Below, piece after piece: positions 52,719 to 63,561 of a stretch of 64,000 nt of DNA (position 1 is the first letter of the stretch; each line of letters opens with the position of its first letter). The stretch spans positions 37,668,390 to 37,732,389 of the forward strand of contig NC_030384.2 in NCBI RefSeq assembly GCF_001625215.2, written 5' to 3'. A program made the position numbers and the translations under genes. The notes beneath the pieces were generated by a model. That model was not told the DNA's origin, searched no databases, and saw only the letters and a program-made list of their open reading frames with translations. This stretch comes from Daucus carota subsp. sativus (taxonomy: Eukaryota > Streptophyta > Magnoliopsida > Apiales > Apiaceae).

Positions 52719-53657
52719 TTAAACATGCTCCATCTGCACCTCATCCGGCTCATAAAGCCGCTCATACTCCCCCAGATGCTTCGACAAAGCAGGCCTATCA
52801 ATCGCTTCATTATGATACGACTTGCAAACAAAATATATAACCGTTTGCAGAACCAGCCCGTACAGAAATATCGGCACCAGAACCACCAAGCACGCCACTC
52901 CGATCAAAAACCTCATCAAGTAAGACCACGGATACGCGTAAACAACGAAAGCAGTGAACACAAAATGTATCCCCCAGATGAGGATATTGAGCTTGAAAAA
53001 TATCGCCAAGGCCACCCAGAACTTGCCTTTTATTAATCCCCGGCTTTTCCTCATCGCCGTGATTCCGTACGATTTTTCTAAAACGGTGACGACGCTGGCG
53101 AGCTGCCAGACGATGGTGAGGTAGACGAAGCCGACGATGTAGACGATTAAGAGGATGAAGAAGAACACGATGGAGACGTTGTTATTGATCGACAAGCAGA
53201 GGACCATGGTGACGACGGCGACGACGGCGTAGATGAAGTTGAAGACGTAGATGACGATGAAGGTGATAGTGAGGCGTTTCCAGACTTGCGGCACGACGGC
53301 GAGGATTGTTTTGAAGGAGGTGTCGCGGTGGGAGTAGATGCAGGCGATGGAGTAGACGACGGCGGAGGTGGAGAGGAGGGAGAAGAGGCAGAGGAAGGTG
53401 AAGTAGGCGAGTTTGAAGAGGACGTAGACGGCCCAGTCGGCGGCGGTGTTGCGGTGGTCGCCGTAGTGGTGGAAGTGGATTCGGGAGAAGAGGATTTTGG
53501 AGATCTCGACTTGGGCGAGGAAGATGAAGCAGAGGGGGAGGATGAAGGCGAGGGTGATCTGGTTGAAGATTTTGCGCTGTGGGGCCATGATTTTGTGGCC
53601 TTCTTTGTAGATGCCGAATACTCCCAGGAGCTTCATGTCTTCCTGGGCTCGCTCCAT
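52719..53657 (-). CDS. Multi-pass membrane protein, array copy 3, GC-rich 5' half
   Basis: A 312-residue intronless protein, MERAQEDMKLLGVFGIYKEG, strongly similar to copy 2 throughout and ending LGEYERLYEPDEVQMEHV. Its core WQLASVVTVLEKSYGITAM is intact, and QTVIYFVCKSYHNEAIDRP follows. The 5' half (about 53050-53657) is far more GC-rich than the paralogues: the 60 bases at 53401-53460 hold 38 G/C, while the aligned 60 bases of copy 2 (46621-46680) hold 26. This creates long open frames on the plus strand (52725-53036 and 53286-53660) that I read as composition artefacts. The 3' half has normal composition. Confidence 0.87.
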   Translation of the reverse strand: MERAQEDMKLLGVFGIYKEGHKIMAPQRKIFNQITLAFILPLCFIFLAQVEISKILFSRIHFHHYGDHRNTAADWAVYVLFKLAYFTFLCLFSLLSTSAVVYSIACIYSHRDTSFKTILAVVPQVWKRLTITFIVIYVFNFIYAVVAVVTMVLCLSINNNVSIVFFFILLIVYIVGFVYLTIVWQLASVVTVLEKSYGITAMRKSRGLIKGKFWVALAIFFKLNILIWGIHFVFTAFVVYAYPWSYLMRFLIGVACLVVLVPIFLYGLVLQTVIYFVCKSYHNEAIDRPALSKHLGEYERLYEPDEVQMEHV

Positions 53658-55807
53658 TGAGAAACGAGGTTAGGACTGTGGGGAGTGAAGAAAAGCGATG
53701 AGAGTGGAAATTGTGAGGATTGGTTTCGAGAGAGGGTCAGTATATATATACGGTTTTGTAAGATTTTTAGTACGACATTGGCGAATGGATAGTGCGGAGC
53801 TTAGCAAGTGACTTATTTGTCGGATATATTATGTTAACCCTCGAATTAATTGATTGAATATTGATTGATTTTCTCTGATATAATCCGTGTTTATATTATT
53901 CTGTGTTCATTTTGCTGATATTTTGGGAAGGAATAAGGCGGAGATTGAGCTAATAGTGACGTGGCAATTGATATGATTAGTTTTAATTGAGGTTATTAAT
54001 ATAAATACAAAATTCATTCTAATTATATAAGTGGCAACTAACGATGCAGCAAACTATTTACGGACTTTTATAATAGGCCATTAGGTTTTTATGTATTTGG
54101 AATGAGTCATACGAGTCTATCCATGATTTGACACTTATTCTGAAATTTTTATTTTTCACAATAAAAACACCTCCAATCATATTGATTATAAATAATCCGT
54201 TAAATTAGACATGTAAGCGTTGTTCATCAAAATAATTAATGAACTACACATATAAGATATTATATAAAATTTGTTGAATATGTTACATATTTTGCTTCGA
54301 TCATATCAGCCAGATTTGCTATATTTTAAAAATAATATGTTTTCATTATTTTAGTTTTTGCAAATAAAATATACCTCTTTTGTATGATAACGGATGATGT
54401 GGAATATTGCTATAAGTTTATGGAAGTTGGCCAAATATACATCAATAGTTGACTATACTACTTTTAGATAAGAATGATGTATGTTTGTTTGGAATGAAAT
54501 TTTTTTGCATATAATCTATTACACTTAATTATGATATGATTTATTAGATTTAGCTAAGATTTTTGAAGAGTTGGAAATGCTCTAAGATATTATGAAAAAT
54601 TTGTCAAAATTGCAACACACTCTGCTTCAATAATACATAAGTCTGTTAGCTGTTTTAATGGGAGCCACTAAATGTTGTTTATAATGAAAGATTAGCCACC
54701 GTTATGTAAAACAGAAAACGTAGCCACTTATTTGTAAACCGATGGCAAGTTTCGCCACCAAAATGCAACTAGCTCTATAATCAATATCAGCACATTTGAT
54801 ATAACTATAAGCAAGGGGAATGGTCCACCCGAGTTTTTTTTTTTACAGAATTTCTATATTTTTTTTAATATTATGTATTACTAATTTTTAACTATATTTT
54901 ATAAATTTGGAGATGCTTCAAAATATTGTGTATAATTTATTGTTAACAAGTGATTGCCGGGAATATTCTATATTCTCCGCCAAGCAGTTGTAGGATATCG
55001 TCGGGTAACAAGGAAAATGAACATTGATATTGGATCCGGAAGCTAAGAAATCTTGATGTATTCACTAGCATAATATAATCTATGAAATGTGCCGTCAGCC
55101 TATCACATCTTTATTCCATAGAAAACAGAGTGAAAACTTGGCCAAAACGTCACCAACATCAAATTAGTAGTTTTGTTTCTTCCATTGTTCAGCAGTCTAA
55201 GGAGAAAGATACTCTGAGAACTTGTACGGGTCTGTTTGAGGCAAGTGATCAATCAAATATTCTGTTGATTAGCATGACAAGACATAATAATGAGCGGAGG
55301 TGCAGACACGACACTCATTCTCTTCGTCGTTTTCATGTTAACGTTTTGGATTACACGTCATTTGTTATCTTAAATAGATATATTGTGTCCGTGGTGGACG
55401 GAATTATTTGATAATAATATACTCGTCGCAGCTCGGACGAAAGTATTCAGTGGCTTTCAGACATGGCATTAAATTCTTTAGAAAATTGCCAACTTCTAAT
55501 AAGTGATCTTTTGACAATTTTGAAATATAGTGAGAAATAGAAATTCTTCAGTTCATCCCAACTATGTCTATAATGTTACATTAAGCACTTTATTAGCCTT
55601 TTAAACACTTTTAGCATATCAAATGTCTGTCAATTCTATCAGTTCAGATTATATTAGTGGTATCATGTACTTAATATGCGACAACAATCATCTATTGCAT
55701 TCCATCAAAGTGAAAAAAGAAAAATTACCAGAGATACTGAGCGCTTTAATTTTTAATATGATCCCGCGCTCTAATGATTGCAATTTGCAACCAATGCAGG
55801 TACGGCC
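53658..55807. other. Spacer between array copies 3 and 4
   Basis: Promoter of copy 3 (TATATATA near 53740) and AT-rich DNA. A 109-codon frame at 55082-55411 has no domain I know. Some MITE-like phrases occur (gccaccgttatg / cgccaccaaaatg), but no defined ends. Confidence 0.4.
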
Positions 55808-56824
55808 TTAGAACATGGTTAAGAGCTGATCCAACGCGATATTGATGCTCTTAACAGCCTTGCTCAGAGCAATCAAACAAATCTGTCTCAGCTGCACCAC
55901 ACTTGGATACTCATACAAGCGCTCATACTCTCCAAGATGCTGCGACAAGGTCGGCTTATCGATAATTTCATTATGATACGACTTGCAAACAAAGTAGCTG
56001 ATTGTTTGAAGAACTAGGCCATAGAGATAAACTGTCACCAGTACTGCTAGGCAAAATGTCGCGATAAGAGCCCGCTTCCACATCCCCGAAACAAGCTCAG
56101 AGACAACTAAATTATAAAACACAAATTCTATCGTCCAAACAAGAACATTTGACATGAAAAATAGAGACAGAGCCATTCGGAACTTTCCTTTGATCAGGTT
56201 CCTACTTCTCTTCATTGCCTCAATTCCGCAAGACTGTTCTAAGATGGTCACAACACTGGCTAGCTGACACACAGTACTGATATACACGAACCCGATTATG
56301 TACCCGATTGAGAGGATTAAGGTAAGGGCTAAAGAAGCGAATCCACCAATACCTGAGCAAAAGGCTACTGTTACCACAGCTACCGCGATGTATATTAACA
56401 TTAACACAATTATGGCAATAGATGTGACAATGAGGCGCTTCCTTATGCATACTTGTGGAATAACGTTGATAAATTTCTTGAAAGTGACCTCACGATTCGC
56501 GTATATGCAGGCAATGGTGTGAACCACAGTAGAAGTGGAAAGGAGGGAGAATATAAAAGGGAAAGCGACGTATTTAAGGTTCAGACGAACGTGCACCACC
56601 TGATCAGTGGATTTATATGTCCTTTCACCGCGGCTCTGGTATGGGATTCTTGAAAAGTGGAATCTGGAGAGTCCTGACTGGAATAGAATAATGAAGCAGA
56701 GAGGGAGGATGAAAGCGAGGGCTATTTGATTGAATATTCTTCTCCATGGAGCCATGATTCTGCGGCTTTCTTGGTAAATGCCAAACATTCCCAGCAATTT
56801 CATATCTTCTTGAGCTGTCTCCAT
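55808..56824 (-). CDS. Multi-pass membrane protein, array copy 4, with altered C-terminus
   Basis: A 338-residue intronless protein. I start at METAQEDMKLLGMFGIYQES because it aligns with the other copies; an upstream in-frame ATG at 56863 would add 13 residues. It keeps CQLASVVTILEQSCGIEAM, KRSRNLIKGKF and QTISYFVCKSYHNEIIDKPT. Two oddities stand out. The conserved VWKRLMVT is VCIRKRLIVT, two residues longer and lacking the Trp. After LGEYERLYEYPSVVQL the protein runs on for over 20 extra residues (RQICLIALSKAVKSINIALD...), where the others stop. It is therefore the most diverged of the group nearest copies 2 and 3, perhaps under weaker constraint, though the frame is open throughout. Confidence 0.8.
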   Translation of the reverse strand: METAQEDMKLLGMFGIYQESRRIMAPWRRIFNQIALAFILPLCFIILFQSGLSRFHFSRIPYQSRGERTYKSTDQVVHVRLNLKYVAFPFIFSLLSTSTVVHTIACIYANREVTFKKFINVIPQVCIRKRLIVTSIAIIVLMLIYIAVAVVTVAFCSGIGGFASLALTLILSIGYIIGFVYISTVCQLASVVTILEQSCGIEAMKRSRNLIKGKFRMALSLFFMSNVLVWTIEFVFYNLVVSELVSGMWKRALIATFCLAVLVTVYLYGLVLQTISYFVCKSYHNEIIDKPTLSQHLGEYERLYEYPSVVQLRQICLIALSKAVKSINIALDQLLTMF

Positions 56825-57924
56825 TTTTGCCCTGCAGGAGATAGACGAGTTCTTTTTAATCATTTATAATACTCCATCGACCATTCTGTAAACTGAGTCT
56901 TTCTAATTGTCATCGAAGTTGGTCCAAATTAGTATCGATGCCATATCTACAAGCAAAGAAATTCCAAAAGTAACATCTATAATGTATAACAAGAATATAA
57001 CATGTAAAAACAAATCTGATATGTTGTTCATTTTTAATTCAAGATGTATTTTCAGAAGCGATTTTCATCAATTAATCCGTCCAAGTGCATCACTTTCTAT
57101 ATACTCCAGCAAGCAGCTGGCAAATATCACGCGGTAGGGTCTGAGCCGGCCTCTGATGAAGCTAATTCTCTATAATCTAATATGATGATAAAACCGAGCA
57201 GTGCCACGGACACGCCATGGAACTCTTAAACCATGATCCAACCAGGAGATTAGAGAACGACATACAAGTCGATTAAGGAACAGAACAAGCCTTCACTATG
57301 ATCACAATCCAACCAGGAGACTAGAGAACGACGATTAAGGAACAGAACAAACCTGCAAAAAGATCACATCATTCACCACTTCATAGCCGGTACCATTTTA
57401 TTTGTTAAAGGGTAAAAAATCAAACTTATTTATAAGAATGGCAATTGCAGAAGCTGATCGATGTTGTAGATAATTTTTTATTAGTGAGAAAACAGAAGTA
57501 ATATTATGATTTTTGAACGAAGTTGCCTATACATGAGATATGGCTCCACAAACTAATTACACAATCACACAGAGAGTCAACACGATATTAATTCCACCCG
57601 AATACAGATTTAAAACGAAAAAAAAGCCATTGAAACAATCAACTGCTGGTAGCCAGTCTATTCAAGAACTCAATGATAATATTCAACACATTAATATGTA
57701 ATTTAGCCAAGTAATCAAGACTTGCACTTCATTGGTCTTCCGAAACCATACTTTCCATCACAATTAAACTCTCTGAGCTGACCAATTCAATCCTGTATGT
57801 GTAAAGAAAACAGGAATGCTTATTCAACAGCTTCTATCTTTGGTTAACAAATCCTTAACAATTAGGATCTGTCAAGCAATTATATATGATTGCAGTAGAC
57901 TAATATCACGAAGAAGCCAATATA
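56825..57924. other. Spacer between array copies 4 and 5
   Basis: Contains a 71-bp-period duplication (listed) and the 3' UTR of copy 5. No gene. Confidence 0.45.
57233..57365. repeat. Two-copy tandem duplication, 71-bp spacing
   Basis: The phrase atccaaccaggaga.tagagaacgac is at about 57236 and 57307, and gattaaggaacagaacaa follows in both. Confidence 0.8.
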
Positions 57925-58917
57925 TCAAACTTCGTAATGCTCCAGCTGCAGATCTTTGGACTTGAGTGGCTCGTACTCTCCCAGATACACCTCAAGATGA
58001 TCTGACAAGGATGATTTATCGATGTTTTCATGATGATACGATTTACAGACAAAGTAGATGATGGTTTGAGCCACAAGCCAGAACAGAATCAACACGATAA
58101 GTAGGAGAAAAGATAAAATCCCCAACAGAATTTTCTTCCAAGGATCCACTGAAAAGCCATGTACAACGAATACCTGGAACACAAACTGGATCGCCACAAG
58201 AGCGAAATTCAACTTAAAAAATATGATCAGAGATACCCACATGTTCCCTTTGATCAGGTTCCTGCTTTTCATCATGGCCTTAAATCCATAAGAGTCTTCT
58301 AGCACGGTCACGACGCTAGCCAGTTGCCACACCATAGTCATGTACACAAATCCAATCGCGTATATGATTAACACGATGATGAATAAGTACAGCGAGGCCA
58401 AACCGTCGAGCATCACACAAGAAATGATGATCAAGAACGAAATAAAATTATAGACGAAAAAAGCTGCAAAACTGATCACAAATGTGACCATGAGCCTTTT
58501 CCAGACCCTAGGAACAACAGACATGACTTTCTTGAAAGTCACGTCACGCGCAGTATAAATACATGCAATTGTGTAAACAACTGCAGCTGTGGAGAGGAGA
58601 GAAAAAACCAGTAAGCAGGTGAAGTAGAAGGCTTTGAAGAGGTAATAATAAGTCCATTCAGAAGACAAGACATCCGCGAGTCTCTTGTGTTTCTGGTGAT
58701 CATTACCGGACCGATATAACTGCCACTCAGTGTCTCTGATTTTCCAGAAGAGCCGAGTGGAGATTTCCATGTGAGCTAGGAAGATGAAAGACAGAGGGAG
58801 GATGAGAGCAAGGGTTATTTGGCTAAGGATTTTTCGCCACGAGACCACGATCTTGTAGCCTTCTCTGTAGATGCCTAATAGGCCAAGAAATTGCATATCT
58901 TCTTGCTCTCTATCCAT
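57925..58917 (-). CDS. Multi-pass membrane protein, array copy 5
   Basis: A 330-residue intronless protein, MDREQEDMQFLGLLGIYREG at the start, with about six membrane segments. It carries the family core WQLASVVTVLEDSYGFKAM, KSRNLIKGNMW and near the end QTIIYFVCKSYHHENIDKSS followed by LGEYEPLKSKDLQLEHYEV. That tail is nearest to the Arabidopsis family members I remember (FHHQEIDKSALHDHL), so this copy may be closest to the ancestral form. It has a longer first loop (about residues 60-85, charged) than copies 2-4. Function unknown. Confidence 0.86.
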   Translation of the reverse strand: MDREQEDMQFLGLLGIYREGYKIVVSWRKILSQITLALILPLSFIFLAHMEISTRLFWKIRDTEWQLYRSGNDHQKHKRLADVLSSEWTYYYLFKAFYFTCLLVFSLLSTAAVVYTIACIYTARDVTFKKVMSVVPRVWKRLMVTFVISFAAFFVYNFISFLIIISCVMLDGLASLYLFIIVLIIYAIGFVYMTMVWQLASVVTVLEDSYGFKAMMKSRNLIKGNMWVSLIIFFKLNFALVAIQFVFQVFVVHGFSVDPWKKILLGILSFLLLIVLILFWLVAQTIIYFVCKSYHHENIDKSSLSDHLEVYLGEYEPLKSKDLQLEHYEV

Positions 58918-60714
58918 GGTGTGTAGGAAATGAATGAAAAGTTGTAGGAATGGAGTGATTGTTTGGTTGAGAATGAAGGAGATATAAGAGTTTGATTTTT
59001 GGACTTTTTAGGTACTGAATTACCCTTGGTAGTCTAGTATATTGTAATGTATAGTGAGTACAAACATAACAGAACAGAAGGGTAGTTTGAAGATTACATA
59101 TAAACAAGAAATTAGAGCTTTGCTATCTCCGGAAGAGCGGCAGAGACTTGTTTATAGTTTCCAAAGAATATTCAGAACTCCCTCATGTTATGTATAGAAG
59201 CCCAAATTTTAACATCAAGTTCTTAGAAGTACTAGGAACTGTAAATTACTAATAGACTTGGTATAATGATTAAATTTATTGTATCTTAATCTTATCGTAT
59301 TTGAGAATCATTGATAACTCAAGTGGTTAAGAGTTTATCCTATGTTATTTCGGGTCCTGACTGTCATGTTTAATGTCCATTCTTTTTTGCTTTATCTATT
59401 CGTTTACATGATTTTCCCCAGTTTTTGGTCGAAATTAATGAGAACGCTTGCTCGTAATGTTTATCTAGTTGTCATAAAAAAACACATGAGCGGTTTTCTT
59501 TTAATAATAATTCCACACAAAACTCCAATCCAAATTTTCAGGAATTAGTGTTGGCCGCAGCATTATGTTCTGCCGATAGCCCCATAGGCAGACCAGACCA
59601 GTCCGCTATCATATGAACTGCATTCCTTAGAAGAGACCATGAAGTCATGAACTGCAGAACTGATATTGATATTCTGCAGGAGGTTGAGGATGGAAAGAAA
59701 TAAAGTTGTTTAAAATCAAATACTTGTACAGTACAGGACGTTGTGTCATAAAATCATTCCTTGGACAATCATAAACTGTTGTTCATACGCTGTCATAGAT
59801 TGTTAGTCAGCAAGGAGATGCAATCATGCAAATGAGCAGCAGGCTAATCACTGGTAAAAACGATGAAGTTAATTAGGTATATATCGATTTTGAAAGCAGA
59901 AGGGACTTGTAAATATAGTAGTGTTGCTCGAGACCAAACAGGACATCTGGTGGTTGTGTTGCTCAAGTTTAACAAAATGTGAAGATACATTGAACAGCTG
60001 TTTACAATCTTCAACAACTCCTCCAGACTCCAAAGACAGAACTCATAACAGTAAAGCTTCTAATAGCTTGCACCACAACCACACTATCGGTATCGGTCTC
60101 CCCATGTTTTGCACTTGTAAAGTCTTTTTTAGTCCATGACATTGCAAGGGGTTCTGGGACAACTGCTTCTTTTTCATTAGTCACTAATGACAGCAAATTC
60201 TTTTTATTTTTTACTTTCGCCTTGATCAATTATAATTTAAACCAAAATATAATATCTAAAGGTCTTTCCTCCAACCAGAGAATATACAGAAATATTCTAC
60301 AAAAAATTAGAAAAAGAATTCGAAGAAAAATATAAAATCAGCAGATCCAAGAAACGAAAAGTGAAGTTTTATTAAAAAAAATCTACCTTCTGAGAAAAGA
60401 TCATACAGAGACCATCACAAAAATTTAATTAGTAAAATTCTAACAATTTAATAGAAAATTCACTCTCATCCTTTGTCGTCTCAGGTCATGAGTTTGACGC
60501 TGACTCACCCGAGAATATCTCAGAACAGATACTCATTTGTAAAGACTATAAGTCATATTTGTCAAGAATGCACATGACGCAAGGAAGAAAAAAAAAAGAT
60601 AGAAAAAAGAGGAGACGAAGAAGAAATCAAACACAAAGACTACTATTGTTAGATACCGAAAAAATATCATTTAAATATGACACGATATCGTTGATCAATA
60701 ATGAGATAGAATTA
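58918..60714. other. Spacer, no gene
   Basis: At 59310-59355 aactcaagtggttaagagt followed by gggtcctgac resembles the A and B boxes of a tRNA-derived SINE, but poorly. The rest is AT-rich. Opposing short frames at 59921-60229 are not convincing. Confidence 0.4.
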
Positions 60715-61080
60715 TGAGTTGAGAGTAGCTCAATGATAGAGTTATACATTAGTCGTCCCCAAGATTTTGGGTTCGATTCTCACCTATATTTGAACAGATA
60801 CTAAGGCTATAGTTATAGTATAATTAAAAAAATAAAAATAAAATGATGAGATAGAATTGACAAATACGATCAATAGCAATCAAATTCAAATATAAATTAT
60901 AATTACAGTGTAATCAAAAAATAAAATAATAAATACAAATAAAATGATGAGATAGAATTGACAAATACGATCAATATCAATCAAATATAAATTATAATTA
61001 CAGTGTAATCAAAAAATAAAATAATAAAAAAGATAAAATGATGAGATAGAAATAAAATTGACAAACAGGGTCAACAGCAA
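60690..61080. repeat. Tandem repeat around the SINE, unit about 110 bp
   Basis: The phrase aatgatgagatagaattgac followed by aaatacgatcaa occurs at about 60842, 60947 and, altered, 61037. Between them attataattacagtgtaatca recurs twice. A further aataatgagatagaatta lies just left of the SINE (about 60699), so the SINE may have landed in the array. Confidence 0.7.
60715..60835 (+). mobile_element. tRNA-derived SINE
   Basis: It carries a tRNA-like A box, tagctcaatgatagagt, and 34 bases on a B box, gggttcgattctcacc, the polymerase III promoter pair. An A/T-rich tail (aattaaaaaaataaaaataa) follows. Plant Au-type SINEs have this layout. Confidence 0.7.
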
Positions 61081-61481
61081 TCAAGTAAGGGGGTCAATAA
61101 TAAATGACATATATTAATATTACATATAAATAAATATAGCAATGGGTTAAGTTCTATGACCAAGTTGAAGATTGACCAATAATAATAATGATAACAATAT
61201 TATTATTTATTTCAAAATAAAAATAATAGTAAATATAAGAAAAATGGGCGGTCTGCGCCTCTGCGGTGTTACCGACTACCTTAACCAGGCATAAAAGAAA
61301 AAGACTTTGTAGTGCGCTCTGCAACCTCCTTTCCCTTTCCCTTTATCTAATTCTAATTTTCTATTCACATTCATCATTAAACATCACTGCACGCAATTAT
61401 ACATACACAATCCCTGTCTCTATATCTCTTCATCTCTCTCAAATCGATATCACCCCTGCGTAAATCACACTCTTCTCAAAG
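61081..61481. promoter_or_regulatory. Upstream region and 5' UTR of the RABC gene
   Basis: Short spacer. From about 61240 the composition rises and a pyrimidine-rich stretch (ttccctttccctttatct) precedes the 5' UTR. No defined TATA box. Confidence 0.45.
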
Positions 61482-61595
61482 GTACTTTCCCTGTCCAATT
61501 CATTGACTTAATACATCTAATAATCTTCATTTTTTTTCCAATTAAAATAATTCAACATACTTATCGTTGATTTTAATTATGTAGGGTTTGCAGAA

Positions 61596-62756
61596 ATGGC
61601 AATGGAGCAATCAAGTCAACCGGAGTTTGATTACTTGTTCAAGCTGTTGATGATTGGCGATTCTGGAGTCGGCAAGAGTAGTTTGCTCTTGAGTTTCACT
61701 TCTAATACTTTCGAAGATCTTTCTCCTACTATTGGTACCTTTTTATTGGACTGTGTTAGTGTTATTTGTTTATTTTTGTTTCGATTATCGTTTCGTTGCT
61801 TGTGCTGTTTTGTTTAGTTTCTTTTATGTGTTTATTATGCTTGGTTTAATCAGTTATGAGTATAAATGAGATCCTTATATGCGTCGATTCGGAGCCAACA
61901 ATAATACATACTTGCTAAAAATATATAGGATACTCATGTGTCGGTTTTTGAAGTGGACAACTGTGATTGTTCAAATGACAACACAAAGTGCTAGTAATCA
62001 TGTGTGTTACATGTATAAGTGAGATCCTTGTATGTTTGGAGGAGCATAGAGCTGCATAAAGTTACAGTATATAGTATATATTTTTATTATTATTTTTACT
62101 ACATAGGTGTTTTGCACCCTAGTAATGTTAATCATGTAAAGTTTGGTTATGATTAGTTGTAAGGTATTGTCTGCTTCTCCTTATACTGTATATACTCGTA
62201 GTAAGAAGCATACCAACAGAGGATACATGATTGTTTTCAGTGGATTACTAGAATAATGCAGCATTCAAGAGGACTCCGAGTTTAATTTTGTGAGGATGAT
62301 GGCTATGTGATTTCTATGTGTCGTTTATTGTCATAATCCCTAATATTGCTGCTCACATTGTTCAGGGGTGGACTTTAAGGTTAAGCATGTTACCCTTGGG
62401 GGTAAGAAGTTGAAGCTTGCAATTTGGGATACAGGTAAATTCGACCTTATACTTTAACCTAGAATATCCGTGTCATCATCGATAAATATTGAAGGAACAT
62501 TCTGTAGGTTTTTTTGATTCACCTCAACCTGTATAGCACATATTTACCAAGTTTGTTTTATTTTCACCGAATATAATCATTGTACTTTTTATATGTACCC
62601 CCACCCCAGCCTTCCCTTGCAATTTAAACTGTTTCTATGTAGGTAGGACTAGGATTTGACTAAAAAAAGGTTTTTGGATGTATTATACAGCTGGTCAGGA
62701 ACGATTCAGAACCCTAACCAGCTCATACTACAGAGGAGCCCAGGGAGTGATAATGG
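61596..62756 (+). CDS. RABC1: RABC1/Rab18-type small GTPase, first three coding exons, cut by right edge
   Basis: The coding exons are 61596-61734, 62366-62434 and 62691-62756, all GT-AG and in phase; the next exon is not within the window. It starts [20 protein letters not shown]. The P-loop is GDSGVGKS, switch I/effector contains [19 protein letters not shown] and the G3 motif is [19 protein letters not shown] follows. QPEFDYLFK and LSPTIGVDFKVK are typical of plant RABC. Rab18-type proteins act at the ER, lipid droplets and other endomembranes; plant RABC1 has been linked to lipid droplets. A 5' UTR intron, 61482-61583, is likely (caaag/gtactt and ttatgtag/ggtttg). The rest (G4, G5, C-terminal cysteines) should lie beyond 64000. 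Confidence 0.9.
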
Positions 62757-63324
62757 GTATGTCTTCTTTTGCTTAAGAAATTTATCAATTATATTATGTT
62801 TGCATTGTATACAGCTTGTTCAATGTTTTCTGGCAATCTGCATCGTGGCAAGCTTACGTTTTTTTTACCATCAGATAGATTATATCGTTAATTCATTTTG
62901 CAGTATTGTTTATGTTATGTTTATTAAGTGAAAAAGGATTAGTCTCTTATGGATGTCCCTATAGAGAATGGTACGAGTACCTGTCATATACAAGGTTCAC
63001 TTTAGAAGATTCCACTAATGTTCCTGATTTCCCCTTTCTTATAACTTTTAATGGCTGAAAGTTTGAATGCACATTCTGATGTGTTGTTTCTGTCATTAGG
63101 TTGATTACTTGAATTTTGTATTGGTTATGTGGAGATAGTTGAGTATTTTATTGCTAGCATGTGTTCTAACTTAATTACATATGGGTTTGGGGCATTATAA
63201 TTCTTGCTTCCACCTGTTAGCCAGTTCATTCAGCTTTAGCAGTAATTGAAGTGATTGTGCCTTAAATAATATTTCTTCTGTAGCATTTCTGGTGTAAGAC
63301 TTGGTTTACATTTCTAGCTGGAGA

Positions 63325-63553
63325 GTACTAGAGTAGCTCTGATACTTTTTTTATTTTATTTTATTGCTACTGATTGATAAAGTCATTTAAACATGATTTT
63401 GAGGCCTGTTGGTTGAACAAGTTATGCTTTTTGAGCTCCAGTGAATATTTATTGCACTAGAGTAGCTCCGGACTTTTTTTTTTAACAGAAAAGTAGCTCC
63501 GGACTTGATAAAGTAATTTAACCATGATTTTGAGGAGTGTTTGTTGAACAACT
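63325..63553. repeat. Imperfect tandem duplication in RABC intron 3, period about 129 bp
   Basis: gtactagagtagctctg at 63325 and gcactagagtagctccg at 63454 are followed in both by ttgataaagt.atttaa.catgattttgagg. Confidence 0.7.
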
Positions 63554-63561
63554 TATTTTTT

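Noticed and set aside
53286-53660. 124-codon plus-strand frame, acidic and glycine-rich, and a 103-codon frame at 52725-53036
   Set aside because: Both lie exactly opposite array copy 3, whose protein is conserved with its paralogues. The open frames come from the GC-rich codon composition.
55082-55411. 109-codon plus-strand frame between array copies 3 and 4
   Set aside because: No domain, no splice context and no homologue recognised. AT-rich spacer yields such frames by chance.
59310-59360. Possible second tRNA-derived SINE
   Set aside because: The A-box-like part is fair but the B box (gggtcctgac) is poor, and no tail is visible.
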